Assembly (NCBI GenBank): GCA_012064385.1 | Contig: QRDG01000063.1 | Span: 848,272 to 912,271 of the forward strand | Origin: Puccinellia tenuiflora | Taxonomy: Eukaryota > Streptophyta > Magnoliopsida > Poales > Poaceae | Direction of reading: 5' to 3' | Length of the DNA: 64,000 nucleotides | Shown here: piece after piece, positions 1 to 11,565 of the stretch | Numbering within the stretch: position 1 is the stretch's first letter | Layout of the letters: every line of letters begins with the position of its first letter | The notes under the pieces: model-generated | What the model saw: only the letters and a program-made list of their open reading frames with translations | The model's database searches: none | Told to the model about the DNA's origin: nothing | Position numbers and translations under genes: made by a program

Positions 1-254
1 ATTATATCATCACCTATGATACAAACTTCGTTTATTAAGCGATTCATAAATCCATGGTTAGGAAACATCTAACCATCACTTAATCAAACGAACTAGTCAC
101 AAGAGGAAAGACTAGGGACACATTACCGTTTATATTCCACACATGTATTTGTTTCCGGTTAATACAATTCTAGCATGGAATTAAACATATCATGAACGGA
201 GAAATATGATAAACAATAATCATTTATTATTGCCTCTTGGGCATATCTCCAACA
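1..254 (-). repeat. Copia 3' LTR, partial
   Basis: Element-5' end of the 3' LTR; on the minus strand it starts TGTTGGAGATATGCCC at position 254. The rest lies left of the window. It aligns without gaps to 6957-7210. Confidence 0.93.
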
Positions 255-266
255 GTCTCCCACTTG
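255..266 (-). other. Copia polypurine tract
   Basis: The minus strand reads CAAGTGGGAGAC directly before the 3' LTR, the expected plus-strand DNA primer site. It lies about 20 bp after the gag-pol stop. Confidence 0.8.
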
Positions 267-287
267 CACTAGAGTCAATAATCTAGT

Positions 288-3200
288 TTACATTTGTAGC
301 AATCTAACACCCATGGCCTCTCGGTGTTGATCATGTTTTGCTCGTGGAAGAGGTTTAGTCAACGGGTCTGCCACATTCAGATCCGTATGCACCTTGCAAA
401 TCTCTATGTCACCATCCTTGACATTCTCACGCAAATTGTGATAGCGGCGCTTGATATGCTTGGTATTCTTGTGTGAAGTCGGGTCCTTGGCAAGAGCTAT
501 TGCACCTGTATTATCACAGTACAGGGCCAGAGGTCTTGACACACTTGGAACCACGCTCAGCTCTGAGAGGAACTCCTTCATCCAGACTGCTTCACTTGCT
601 GCCGATGAGGCCGCAACATACTCCGCTTCTGTTGAAGATTTCGCCACCACGCTCTGCTTGGAACTCCTCCAACTCACAGCGCCACCATTCAGAATAAACA
701 CGTATCCGGACTGAGACTTAGAATCATCCGGATCTGTGTCCCAACTAGCATCGACGTAACTCCTTACGACAAGCTCTTGGTCACCTCCATATACGAGAAA
801 CATTTCCTTAGTTCTATTCAGATACTTAAGGATATTCTTGACAGCTGACCAGTGTTCCACTCCTGGATCACTTTGGTACCTGCTAGTCAAACTTACAGCA
901 TGGCACACATCTGGTCTAGTACATAGCATGGCATACATGATAGAGCCTATCGCAGAGGCATAAGGAACCTTGTCCATTATCTCTCTATCTTCTGCCGTAG
1001 CAGGACTCTGAGTCTTACTCAGAACCTTTCCTTGCAACATTGGTAAGAACCCCTTCTTTGAATTTTCCATTCTGAACTTCTTCAGAACCTTGTCAAGGTA
1101 TGTACTCTGTGAAAGCCCAATTAGGCATTTTGACCTATCTCTATAGATCTTTATGCCTAAAATATACGCAGCTTCTCCAAGGTCTTTCATTGAAAAACTC
1201 TTATTCAAATAAGACTTTACACTTTCAAGTAGTGTAACATCATTTCCAATCAATAATATGTCATCCACATATAGTATTAGAAATGCAACTGAACTCCCAC
1301 TTACTTTCTTGTAAATACAGGCTTCTCCATAAGTTTGGACAAATCCAAACCCTTTGATCACTTCATCAAACCGGAGATTCCAACTCCGCGATGCTTGCTT
1401 CAGTCCATAGATGGATCTCTGAAGTTTGCATACCTTGTTAGCATCCTTTGGATCAACAAAACCTTCGGGCTGTACCATGTACAACTCTTCCTTAATATGA
1501 CCATTAAGGAACGCGGTCTTCACATCCATTTGCCAAATTTCATAGTCATAATATGCGGCAATTGCTAACATAATCCGAACAGATTTCAGCATCGCTACGG
1601 GTGAGAATGTCTCATCGTAGTCAACTCCTTGAATTTGTCGGAAACCCTTTGCGACAAGTCGAGCTTTATACACGGTGACGTTTCCGTCAGCGTCTGTCTT
1701 TCTCTTGAATATCCATTTGTTCTCAACGGCCTTACGGTCGTTAGGTAAGTCTACCAAAGTCCATACTTGGTTTTCATACATGGATTCCATTTCGGATTTC
1801 ATGGCTCCTAGCCATTTATCGGAGTCTGGGCTCATCATTGCTTCCTCATAATTCGCAGGTTCATCATTGTCTAACAACATGACATTCATGACGGGGTCGT
1901 ACCGATCAGGAGCGGTACGTTCCCTCGTTGATCTGCGAGGTTCAATAGCAGCCTTGACTGGAACAGCATGATCACCATCATCTGCTCCTTCTTCAGGTGG
2001 CGATGGCTGTTCTGGAACATCTTCCAGTTCAGCGCTACTCGGCATCTCAAGAACAGGTTCAACAACCTCGTCAAGCTCTATTTTCCTCCCACTCACTTCT
2101 TTCGAGAGAAACTCCTTCTCTAGAAAGGAACCATTCTTGGCAACGAAAATCTTGCCTTCAGTTCTGTGGTAGAAGGTATACCCAATAGTTTCCTTGGGGT
2201 ATCCAATGAAGACGCACTTTTCCGATTTGGGTTCGAGCTTATCAGGTTGAAGCTTTTTCACATAAGCGTCGCAACCCCAAACTTTGAGAAACGATAACTT
2301 TGGCTTCTTGCCAAACCATAACTCATATGGAGTCGTCTCAACGGATTTTGATGGAGCCCTATTTAATGTGAATGCGGCTGTCTCTAATGCATAGCTCCAA
2401 AATGATAGTGGCAGATCTGTGTGAGACATCATAGATCGCACCATATCCAATAAGGTTCGATTACGACGCTCAGACACACCATTACGCTGTGGTGTTCCGG
2501 GTGGCGTGAGTTGTGAAACAATTCCACACGTCTTTAAATGCATGCCAAACTCGTAACTCAAATATTCGCCTCCACGATCAGATCGAAGAAACTTTATTTT
2601 CTTGTTACGATGGTTCTCAACTTCACTCTGAAATTCTTTGAACTTTTCGAACGTTTCAGACTTGTGTTTCATTAAGTAAATATACCCATATCTACTCAAA
2701 TCATCGATGAAGGTTAAGAAGTAACGATATCCACCGCGCGCTGCAACACTCATCGGACCACACACATCGGTATGTATGATTTCCAACAAGTCCGTTGCTC
2801 TCTCCATCGTGCCGGAGAAGGGTGTTCGAGTCATCTTACCCATAAGGCATGGTTCGCAAGTTTCAAATGATTCAAAATCAAGTGAATCCAAAAGTCCATC
2901 AGAATGGAGTTTCTTCATGCGCTTTACACCAATATGACCCAAACGGCAGTGCCACAAAAATGTGGTATTATCATTATTCACTTTGCATCTTTTGGCATCA
3001 ATGTTATGAACATGTGTATCACTACTATCGAGATCCAATAGAAATAAACCATTCCTCTCAGGTGCATGACCATAAAAAGTATTATCCATATAAATCGAAA
3101 TACCAAAGTTTTCAGACTTAAATGAATAACCGTCTCGCAATAAACAAGATCCAGATATAATGTTCATGCTCAACGCAGGCACATAATAACAATTATTAAG

Positions 3201-4262
3201 GTTTAAAACTAATCCCGATGGTAAATGCAGAGGGAGTGTGCCGACAGCGATGACTTCAACTCTTGATCCATTTCCAACTCGCATCGTCACCTCGTCCCTT
3301 GCCAAGCGCCGTCTATTCCGCAGCTCCTGTTTCGAGTTACATATATTAGCAACCGAACCAGTATCAAATACCCAGGTGCTACTACGATCACTTGTTAAAT
3401 ACACATCAATAACATGTATATCAAATATACCTTGTTTGACGGTTCCAGCCTTCTTGTCCGCCAGATACTTGGGGCAGTTCCGCTTCCAGTGTCCGGTTCC
3501 CTTGCAGTAGAAGCACTCAGTATCAGACTTAGGGCCCTTCCTTGACTTCCTCGCAGACCCGGCAACTCGCTTGCCGTCCCTCTTGAAGTTGTCTCTTTTG
3601 CCATTTTTCTTGAAACTGGTGGTCTTATTGACCATCAACACTTGATGCTCCTTCTTGATTTCCACTTCCGCGGTCTTTAACATCGCGAAAAGCTCAGGGA
3701 GAGTTTTCTCCATCCCTTGCATGTTATAGTTCATCACAAAGCTCTTGTAGCTTGGTGGAAGTGACTGGAGAACACGGTCAATCCCCAACTCATTGGGAAT
3801 CACAACACCCAGCTGCGCCAGACGATCACCGTACCCAGACATCTTGAGCACGTGTTCACTGACGGAACTGTTCTCTTCCATCATACAGCTAAAGAACTTA
3901 GAAGAGGCTTCATACCTCTCCACCTTGGCTTGAGTCTGAAACATAGCTTTCAGATCAACGATCATCTGATGAACGCCATGGTGCTCAAAACGCTTTTGAA
4001 GCTTAGGTCCTAAGCCGTACAACAGACCGCACTTAACTATCTCGTGGTCCTCTGAACGGGCTGCCCAGACATTCCTAATGTCTGCAGCCGCTCCCTCTGC
4101 TGGAGCCTCACCTAGCGGTGCATCTAGGACATACAGTTTCTTGGCAGCTTTGAGGATAATTTTCAGATTCATAAACCAATCCGAGAAATTGCTTCCATCG
4201 TCTTTCAGCTTGTCTTTCTCTAGGAACGCGTTAAAGTTCATGGTGATGTTGGGAAGGGCCAT
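288..4262 (-). CDS. Copia gag-pol polyprotein, intact reading frame
   Basis: Single open frame of 1324 codons. It encodes the capsid protein and the enzymes that copy element RNA to DNA and insert it. Order by residue: Gag about 20-210; CCHC zinc knuckle 250-263; aspartic protease with DTG at 300-302; GAG-pre-integrase zinc region with His/Cys about 438-473; integrase catalytic D499, D562 and E598; reverse transcriptase about 840-1080 with YVDD near 998; RNase H about 1165-1300. All key residues that I can locate are present and there is no internal stop or frameshift, which is unusual in this window. The start Met is the first in frame and follows a leader of about 1.25 kb. Gag and Pol lie in one frame, as in most plant Copia elements; how Gag is made in excess is not visible. 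Confidence 0.95.
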   Translation of the reverse strand: MALPNITMNFNAFLEKDKLKDDGSNFSDWFMNLKIILKAAKKLYVLDAPLGEAPAEGAAADIRNVWAARSEDHEIVKCGLLYGLGPKLQKRFEHHGVHQMIVDLKAMFQTQAKVERYEASSKFFSCMMEENSSVSEHVLKMSGYGDRLAQLGVVIPNELGIDRVLQSLPPSYKSFVMNYNMQGMEKTLPELFAMLKTAEVEIKKEHQVLMVNKTTSFKKNGKRDNFKRDGKRVAGSARKSRKGPKSDTECFYCKGTGHWKRNCPKYLADKKAGTVKQGIFDIHVIDVYLTSDRSSTWVFDTGSVANICNSKQELRNRRRLARDEVTMRVGNGSRVEVIAVGTLPLHLPSGLVLNLNNCYYVPALSMNIISGSCLLRDGYSFKSENFGISIYMDNTFYGHAPERNGLFLLDLDSSDTHVHNIDAKRCKVNNDNTTFLWHCRLGHIGVKRMKKLHSDGLLDSLDFESFETCEPCLMGKMTRTPFSGTMERATDLLEIIHTDVCGPMSVAARGGYRYFLTFIDDLSRYGYIYLMKHKSETFEKFKEFQSEVENHRNKKIKFLRSDRGGEYLSYEFGMHLKTCGIVSQLTPPGTPQRNGVSERRNRTLLDMVRSMMSHTDLPLSFWSYALETAAFTLNRAPSKSVETTPYELWFGKKPKLSFLKVWGCDAYVKKLQPDKLEPKSEKCVFIGYPKETIGYTFYHRTEGKIFVAKNGSFLEKEFLSKEVSGRKIELDEVVEPVLEMPSSAELEDVPEQPSPPEEGADDGDHAVPVKAAIEPRRSTRERTAPDRYDPVMNVMLLDNDEPANYEEAMMSPDSDKWLGAMKSEMESMYENQVWTLVDLPNDRKAVENKWIFKRKTDADGNVTVYKARLVAKGFRQIQGVDYDETFSPVAMLKSVRIMLAIAAYYDYEIWQMDVKTAFLNGHIKEELYMVQPEGFVDPKDANKVCKLQRSIYGLKQASRSWNLRFDEVIKGFGFVQTYGEACIYKKVSGSSVAFLILYVDDILLIGNDVTLLESVKSYLNKSFSMKDLGEAAYILGIKIYRDRSKCLIGLSQSTYLDKVLKKFRMENSKKGFLPMLQGKVLSKTQSPATAEDREIMDKVPYASAIGSIMYAMLCTRPDVCHAVSLTSRYQSDPGVEHWSAVKNILKYLNRTKEMFLVYGGDQELVVRSYVDASWDTDPDDSKSQSGYVFILNGGAVSWRSSKQSVVAKSSTEAEYVAASSAASEAVWMKEFLSELSVVPSVSRPLALYCDNTGAIALAKDPTSHKNTKHIKRRYHNLRENVKDGDIEICKVHTDLNVADPLTKPLPRAKHDQHREAMGVRLLQM

Positions 4263-5500
4263 TGATCTACAACATTATTTGCAAGGTGTTTAGACTATGT
4301 TCATGATATTTAGTTCGAAAGATAATCTAATTATAAAACGAACTCCCACTAAACTCAACATCTCTCTGGTTGTTTAGTGACACACGATCCAAAATCCACT
4401 ACACCACAACCGATCATCACGTGAAGTGGCATAGTTTCAAAAGGTGAACATCTCCATGTTTGATCATATCATTCATATGACTCGTGTTTAGCCTTTCGGC
4501 TCTTGTGTTCCGAGGCCATGTCTGTACATGCTAGGCTCGTCAAGGAAACCGTAGTATTTCTGCATGTGCAAACTGGCTTGCACCCGTTGTATGTGAACGT
4601 AGAATCTATCACACCCGATCATCACGTGGTGCTTCAAAACGACGAACTTTCGCAACGGCGCATACTAGGGGAGAACACTTCTTGATATTGACGTGAGAGA
4701 TCACCTTATCATGCTACCGTCGAGATCGTATCTAAGCATAAACCATAAGGTGCATAAAAGGATTAACATCACATGCAATTCAATATAGTGACATGGTATA
4801 GCCTTTTCTTGTGCCTTTGATCTCCATCTCCAAAGCACCGGCATGATCTCCATCATCACCAGCTCAAACGCCATCACCATGGTTGTCTCCACCAACTATT
4901 GCAACTACTACTATTGGCTACTCTTAGCAAATAAAGCAAAGCAATTACATGGTGTTTAAAGTGACACGCAGGTCATACAATAAATCAAAGACAACCATAA
5001 GGCTCCTGCCGGTTGCCGTACTCATCGACATGCAAGTCGTGATAATTACAAAACATGATCATTGCATACATCACATAATCATATCTTGAGGCCATACCAT
5101 ATCACAAACCCCTGCAAAAACAAGTTAGACGCCTCTACTTTGTTTATGCAAATTTTACGAGGCTTCTAATGGGTCATTAGATAGAACCGTTCTAATCTAC
5201 GCAAAGCCACAACGGTGATAAAATAGTTGCTGATTTACTCATCCTTTTGAAAGGCCTTCCATTGAAAATTGCACCTTCACTAAAGCAAGAGAAACAGACA
5301 CCCGCCAGCCACTTATGCAAAACAAGTTGCATGTCAGTCGTGGAACCGGTCTCTCGTGCGTGGACGAGTAAAGTTGGTCCGGGCCGCTTCAATCTTACAG
5401 TACCGCAAAGATGCAAAGTGCACGCGAGAAGGTAGCAACTCAAATTATCAACGCCCACAACACTTGTGTCTAATCGCACCAACATCTACGAATAGATCTA
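4263..5500 (-). other. Copia untranslated leader
   Basis: Stretch of 1.24 kb between primer site and gag start, without a long frame on the element strand. It would hold packaging and dimerisation signals; I cannot point to specific ones. Confidence 0.7.
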
Positions 5501-5513
5501 GGCTCTGATACCA
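5501..5513 (-). other. Copia primer-binding site (initiator tRNA-Met)
   Basis: The minus strand reads TGGTATCAGAGCC, complementary to the 3' end of plant initiator tRNA-Met. One base separates it from the LTR end at 5515. Confidence 0.92.
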
Positions 5514-5514
5514 C

Positions 5515-7210
5515 TGTAGGGTCGCAGCATAGAAAACAAAAATTTTCCTACGCAGAGATAGCGGAATAAACCCAACATCTAGATCCGATCTACGAGAGGT
5601 TGGTAGCAAGAAGGAGATCGAATCTCACCCTCGAAGAAAACCGTGAGTGTTTTGTCGAGGCAGGGGTTGGCTAGTCGATCCCCGCAACTAGACTCGTCTA
5701 GTCGCGAGGAGATGTATTATCCAAGCGCCGCACGAGCAACGCCTCCGAGAGATCCACACGTTCAGCTCGATGAAGACTCCACGTTCTTGATCCCGCAAGA
5801 GTTGGTGGAGAGGCTCGAGATCAACAGCACGACGACGGTGGCGTGGTGTGTATGGTGGAGATTGGACAGGGCTTCGCCAAGCGGTGTCGGGAGAGAGGAG
5901 GAGGAGGGTGCGGCTAGGGAGAGGAGGGGGGGCCGGCGGCTAGCACCTTGGGGAGGAGGCAAAGGGTGCCGCACCCCTCCCCTTGCCCCTCCTTATATAG
6001 GAGGCCAAGGGGGGTGCGCCCCTCCCCTCCTAGGGCCGGCGCAAGGGGGGGGTGGCTTGGCCCCCAAGCCACCACTAGGGTTTCGGCCGGCCCCCCCTTG
6101 CTTCTAGAAGCATGGCCCGGGTGGGCCAATGGGGTGGTGGTGCGGCTGGCCCATTAGGCCAGCCCACTGCCCCCTTTTTTCCATGTGAGCCCCATACTCC
6201 TATGGGCCCCACTTCTAGACCCCTCTAGAACCTTCTAGAACATTCCGGTACTTTACCGATAAATTCCCGAACCTTTCTAATCCTCCGGAAACAACTTTCC
6301 TTATATGAATCTTATTCTCCGGACCACTCCGGAACTCCTCGTGACGTCCGGGATCCTATCCGGGACTCCGAATCAATATTCGTTCTCACCATCATTTATC
6401 TCGAACCCTAACTACATCGAACGTTAAGTGTGTGACTCTGCGGGTTCGCGAATATGTCATATTAATAGCGGGACCGGGATGTCCATATTAATTCCTACAT
6501 ATTCGACGAAGTACTTTACTAGTCGAACCACAATGTCTGGGATTCAATTAATCCATATACGATTCCTTTTGTTTCACGATATATTACTTGTCCGAGATTC
6601 AATCCACCAATATCTCCATATCTGATTAATCTCGTTACCGACAAGTTCTCTTTACTCGTTCCCATAGAATAGGATCCCTTATGACTAGCCACTTAGTCAT
6701 ATGCTTGCAAGCGTTTGGATGCTATCCTACCGAGAGGGCCCAGAGATATCTATCCAACTGTTGGATGAACAAATCCCAGTCTTGAAACATGTCACCCAAC
6801 AACCTATCATCGGAGAACCTGAAAGCCACCTTTATAATCACCCAGTTACGAAGTGACGTTTGATGTCCACAAAGTTCTCCTCCGATAAACGGGAGTGACA
6901 TAATCTCATGGTCTAAGGAAACTATATTTGACATCTATTTAATTTGAGTCTTGTCCATTATATCATCACCTATGATACAAACTTCGTTTATTAAGCGATT
7001 CATAAATCCATGGTTAGGAAACATCTAACCATCACTTAATCAAACGAACTAGTCACAAGAGGAAAGACTAGGGACACATTACCGTTTATATTCCACACAT
7101 GTATTTGTTTCCGGTTAATACAATTCTAGCATGGAATTAAACATATCATGAACGGAGAAATATGATAAACAATAATCATTTATTATTGCCTCTTGGGCAT
7201 ATCTCCAACA
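5515..7210 (-). repeat. Copia 5' LTR, complete (1696 bp)
   Basis: Bounded by TG...CA on the minus strand, starting at 7210 and ending CCTACA at 5515. It contains the promoter (TATA box at 5991-6000) and a GC-rich, GGCC-rich stretch around 5930-6130. Small frames inside it are not genes. Confidence 0.93.
5991..6000 (-). promoter_or_regulatory. TATA box of Copia LTR
   Basis: The minus strand reads CTATATAAGG inside the 5' LTR, in a GC-rich setting. Transcription would be expected to start roughly 30 bp further on in the element direction, near 5960. Confidence 0.65.
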
Positions 7211-10111
7211 AAAGATTCTATACTTAAAAAGCTCTCTGAAAAGTACTTTTATAAATTTTTACAAAAAGTTTTACCAAAGTTTTAAAATCTGTTTTGAAAA
7301 CAGAGAAAATAATAGATTAAAAGTTTTGTTAAAAAAAAAGAGAAAGGCCAGCCAGCCAGCCGAGCCAGCAAATCGGCCCAACTCCGGCCCATCTCCTTTC
7401 CCCGCACCCGGCCCCTCTCTTCTCTATGTTTTTCTCTTCCTCTCTCTGATAGGTGGGGTCCACGGTGACGTAAGTGCTGACATCATCACATCTTCAACTT
7501 CCTGCGCTCAGAAACCGGCCGCGACTCGTATCCAACTCCGGATCGATTTCGCCGCATTTTTGTTGGAGTTTGTTGCTCCCGTGCGCGTCCTCTTAAGCCC
7601 TCCCCCCCCCCCGACTCCCTCTGTATTTCCCCTCTAGAACCCTAGCTGCTACGCTGCCAGGCTGCTCGGGATCGACCTCGCCGCGCCGCCATTGTCGCCG
7701 GTGAGAACCATAGCTCCGGCCAAGCTCCGACGACCCCTGCTTCCCTCTTTCTTCCCTCTCGCTTCTCCTCTTCGTGGCGCATCCCATGGACACCTTCTTC
7801 TCTTTTTCCTATCCTCAGATCGTCGGGTTCGTGCTCAACCGAAGCCAGCTGCCGCCTGTAGCAACTCCGGCGAGCAATCACCAGAGGAGGAGAAGACCAC
7901 CGACCGCTCCACCTCGCCACCGACATCCCCTCGTCACGCTGATCACGCAGGTACTAGTCGCGCGTCCAGGAGAGCCCCAGAATGCCGGGAACGTGATCGC
8001 CGTACCGTCGCCGCCGTCCGCCGCCGCTCGCCGCAACCCTAGCTCCGGCCGGCCTCAGATGCGTTAGATCTGGACCGTTGGATTCCGATCCAACGGCTGC
8101 CTTTTAACCTCCAACCCGAACCGGTACCAACCAATCAGAGCACGCCCAGTCAGCGCACAGTTAGCGTCCGCGTCAGCGCCATGTCAGCCGCCATTTTCCT
8201 GGGAATTTCCCAAATTAGATTTAAATGGCAGTTTTGCAGAAAAGGCCCTGAAACTTCAAATCATCATATCGTTTTAATGGCTCGGCCAAATTTAATGAAC
8301 TTTATATTTTTGAAAACCTTATGATCTGTAGATTATTTTAGAATTATTAGTTTTCTGTTTTTCCAATTTAAAATTATTCAAATTTCAAATGAGAGAATTG
8401 AGTAATTTTGGCATATCTTTAAATCTATAAGTTATTTTAAATTGATTTCTTCTGCAAAAGTGTGTCTTTTAGTGTCCTCTGTCCAGTAGTATTTTTGGTT
8501 TGCACTTTTGCATCATGCATTGATAATGTTTTGTAAAAACTCAAATAGTGGCATTTTGACCATAGTAATTGTTTTAAAATTATTTAAATCACTAAAATTA
8601 TGAATCATGAGCATCATGCATGTAGTAAATAACAGAGAGTAATAAATTTATTAATTGTTTAACCTTGACTTGTGTGTTAGCAAATCATTTTGCATGCATA
8701 TTTTATTGTACTGCCATTTTGTCTGTGTATTGATTTGATGCAATTGTTTGTTTAGATTGTGAAGAGTGCCAGGAGTGCTATGAGTGTTGCAACAACCTGA
8801 ACAACTACCAAGGCAAGTGCATACACAAATTCATGAATGACCTATTAATATTTTTATATGGCAGTGTAGACTATTTTCCAGTAGCATGCATGATAGGCTG
8901 TCTTTACTAAAGTTATATGCTATGCAAACCTGTCAGGACATCCATGACTAGTTGATTAGTGACCTATTTAATTTAGTGGAATTGCTTGCTGCAAAACTGA
9001 AGTGTTTAATTGTAGTTGAGTTAAGGAAAAATTCTACTAAATTAATGAATTACCTAGGTGGTATTGGTTTGTTGATGGAGGCGAAGTTGTGTGGCTACTC
9101 ATGCCCATTTTCATGGTGTGAACCTGAGTATGTGCACTTGTGGATGACCACCTAGGGTTTGAGATTAATGTCACACCGTGTTTGTTTGCCCGACCGTGCA
9201 ACCACTGGTCATATGGGCTCTGTCTTGACGGAGTACGTTGTGTGGACCTAGGTCAGCGAGATCTGATGATGTAGAGGGGTAGGACGGCAGTGATCTCGCT
9301 AGAGTACCATGGGAAAACACTTCTGAAAAGTCTCGTCTCGATCTTCTCCTTTTCTTTTCACTAAATGAGTGATTAGGAAGTTTGGGCTGATTGGGTCTAG
9401 TGGGGAAAGTGCCACAAACTCTCGAGTGTAATTTAAAACTAAGATCTTAGCCATGTCCCCGGTAATGGACAATCACGAGTGACCAAATAAGGATGTTGAC
9501 AGAAGATCTCTTCATTCCAATTTCTAAATTAAAACTTGATGGGTGAACATGCGGAGACACTGGTGCGCCCAGGGATGTCTCTTAAGGTTTTTGGAAAGAA
9601 AGAAATGTTTTTTTAAGTATAGGATAAAATTTGCTTTGCGCAAGAGCCTTGAGATCCACCAGCCAAATATGCATGTAGAATAGTTTTTGCCATTTAATAT
9701 CCACCATAGTATGACACTTGCCAGCCTGTCACAAGGTATTGACCCAAATTCCCTGGGCTGCAACGTTAATGTTGCAGGTTGTTCAGATGAGGAGCAAGGA
9801 CGTTTGATTTCTTTCGAGCTTACAACCAACATGGTCGCCAGTGGCACATGGAGATGATGGAGCTCAGTGCTACTTTATTATGCTGCTTGAACTCTGAATA
9901 ATATTTGTGGAACTTTATTTATTTTAAGCTAGCTTCGGCTATGCAAAGTTGTAATAAAGTACATTATTTTTGGATCATTCGTACGTGCGATGTAATAATG
10001 TTTAACATTTATGCATGATATTACATCCTGTTGGTGAATGCTAGCCATACTCGATCCAGGGCCTAGCATATTCACAATGTATTCTTGCTTTTCAAAGTGA
10101 GGGTGCTAACA
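7211..10111 (+). repeat. Gypsy-type LTR (solo LTR or 3' LTR), 5' part interrupted by the Copia
   Basis: No protein domain is readable. A GC-rich start (7330-8100), an AT-rich middle, a region with repeated GGGG/TAGG tracts and a 3' end reading TGCTAACA resemble the layout of the long Gypsy LTR at 48617-52372. Polyadenylation-like AATAAAG near 9953 supports plus orientation. What follows 10111 is F-box pseudogene sequence, not a primer site, so 10111 is an element end: a solo LTR, or the 3' LTR of an element whose remainder lies left of the window. The start would lie beyond the Copia, which appears to have inserted into it. Confidence 0.6.
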
Positions 10112-11187
10112 CAACACCGGCAACCACCCCGATGACATCCAGTGTATGCTAGTGAAGGAGTTCCGAACCAACCATCTCCGCCATTGCCCTGTGGAATCGC
10201 ACCGACTTCTCCACCAGCGTCCATGTCAGCCCACCGGCGGGGCCGTCCATCACACCGATCCAAACCTCAATGCAGAAGCCGCGCATGGTGAGCAGATGGA
10301 GCTCACCTGCACCGCCCTCCCACTTCTCAATGATGTTGAAACTGATCTCCTTCACGAAAGGGGGAAGCTCCAGCATGGTGAGCTCCATCGTCGCCGTGTT
10401 GAACGCCACCATGCGCTCCCCGCCCACTAGCTTCCAGTACAGAGATCCGTTCGCTTGCATCGCCCGGGCGCCAGCGAGATCGAACTGTACCGCGAGGCCA
10501 GCGACCCCAGCGGAGGTCAGCGGAGGAGAGGACAAAGGCGCGCAGCTCTGGGGTTCGGACACGTCGGGAAATGCAGACCGCCCTGAACACCGAAGAGTCG
10601 CCGTCATCGGCGACGAGGGCGTACCCTAGGCCGGGTAGCGCGGGGAGTGAGACCCAGCGGCGGGTCAACGGATCGGCGACGGCGAGTTCCCTGGAAGCCC
10701 GGCTAAGCAAAAGGACGCGGCCGTTGCGGCAGTCCATGAGCTGCCACGACGTGCTAGTGCCTTCCGGCCAGACGCCGCGGGGGAGGAAGGAGAAGGCGAA
10801 GTCACCGCCCTCGACGATGCGGTGCGTGGCGGCCTCGGGGTAAGCCGGGAGCAGGTGTGGAGGGCGGGTTCCGCGGCAGTCGCTTGGGTGGTGGAGGAGG
10901 CAGCCGAGGAGCAGCGGGCAGGTGAAGGGGTGACGGCGGCGGAAGCGGCGGAGGAAGGGGGCGCTGCGGGCGGCGCGGAGGAAGGGCTTGCAGGCGAGCG
11001 CCGCGCGGAGAAGATCGGCGGAGGTGGGGAGGAGGATGAAGACCTCCCGCAGGAGGTCGTCCTCGAGGACGGCGACGGTGGCGGCGGGCGGAGCCATGTG
11101 GCGCACGACGGAGTGAGGCACTTGGACGGGGAAGGGGAAAGGGATATTCCCCACTCCTCTTGGGACCAGGTTGCTGCTAATTGACAT
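10112..11187 (-). pseudogene. F-box protein pseudogene, frameshifted and truncated
   Basis: The minus-strand frame from 11187 has an F-box-like start following an internal Met at 11097 (LEDDLLREVFILLP), the substrate-adaptor domain of SCF ubiquitin ligases, followed by the Trp/Leu-rich C-terminal region of grass F-box proteins. The frame fails near 10500: the C-terminal part (from about AVQFDLAGARAM to ELLH) continues in another frame down to a stop at 10149. After that only about 40 bp remain before the Gypsy LTR end at 10111, so the 3' end is probably lost or displaced by that insertion. The predicted protein of about 340 residues is shorter than the 380-420 I would expect. Which Met was used (11187 or 11097) is open; 11097 fits the usual short lead before an F-box. 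Confidence 0.72.
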
Positions 11188-11221
11188 TCTTGCATTTTAA
11201 CCGTTCAAGTTTTACAGTTTT

Positions 11222-11249
11222 GCTAATTCTCAGTAGATTGAGAATTAGC
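11222..11249. repeat. Perfect 11-bp inverted repeat
   Basis: Arms GCTAATTCTCA (11222-11232) and TGAGAATTAGC (11239-11249) with a 6-bp spacer. Confidence 0.8.
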
Positions 11250-11565
11250 TTAAAGTTCATTCTACTTCTCCACCGTTCGATTGGTGCGTCATGATTCGTG
11301 TGTTTCTTCTTCCTTACGGACGGAGCCGAGTCGGTGGCGGCGGTGACGCGGCTTGCCGCGGCAGCAACGACAAGAATGGAGCGAGCCGGAGCCGTCCGAG
11401 ACGAGCAAGAAATTTAACTTGAGGATGGGTCGCGGGAGCCGGAAAAGAAGAATGGGTTTAAAGGGATGGTCGGAGCGATGATGGACTGGTGGAGGAGGAG
11501 CTCAGGGCAGGGCAGGACGACGAGGCGCCGCGACAGCGTGCCGGAGTTGGTGAAAATGATGACGT

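Larger units (their letters stand above)
1..7210 (-). mobile_element. Copia LTR retrotransposon, Angela/WIS/BARE-1-like, near complete
   Basis: Minus-strand element. In element order: 5' LTR (7210-5515), tRNA-Met primer site, untranslated leader, one long gag-pol frame, polypurine tract, 3' LTR (254 down to 1, cut by the window edge). The internal region is 5260 bp. With two LTRs of about 1.7 kb the full element would be near 8.65 kb, normal for this group. The 254 bp of 3' LTR that can be seen match 6957-7210 with no difference by eye, so the insertion looks recent. The left target duplication lies outside the window; the right flank begins AAAGA. The superfamily is certain from the domain order (integrase before RT); the exact family name is from memory of the LTR terminus. 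Confidence 0.95.

Noticed and set aside
451..4293. Plus-strand open frames opposite the Copia gag-pol
   Set aside because: Shadows of the 1324-codon minus-strand frame; no domain or codon pattern of their own.
5643..6157. Frames in the Copia 5' LTR
   Set aside because: GC-rich LTR sequence, overlapping frames on both strands, no domain.
7326..8067. Several proline/arginine-rich frames
   Set aside because: Compositional frames in the GC-rich start of a Gypsy LTR; present on both strands at once.
10665..11195. 176-codon Ser/Pro-rich frame beside the F-box start
   Set aside because: Alternative frame of GC-rich coding DNA; the F-box frame carries the recognisable motif.
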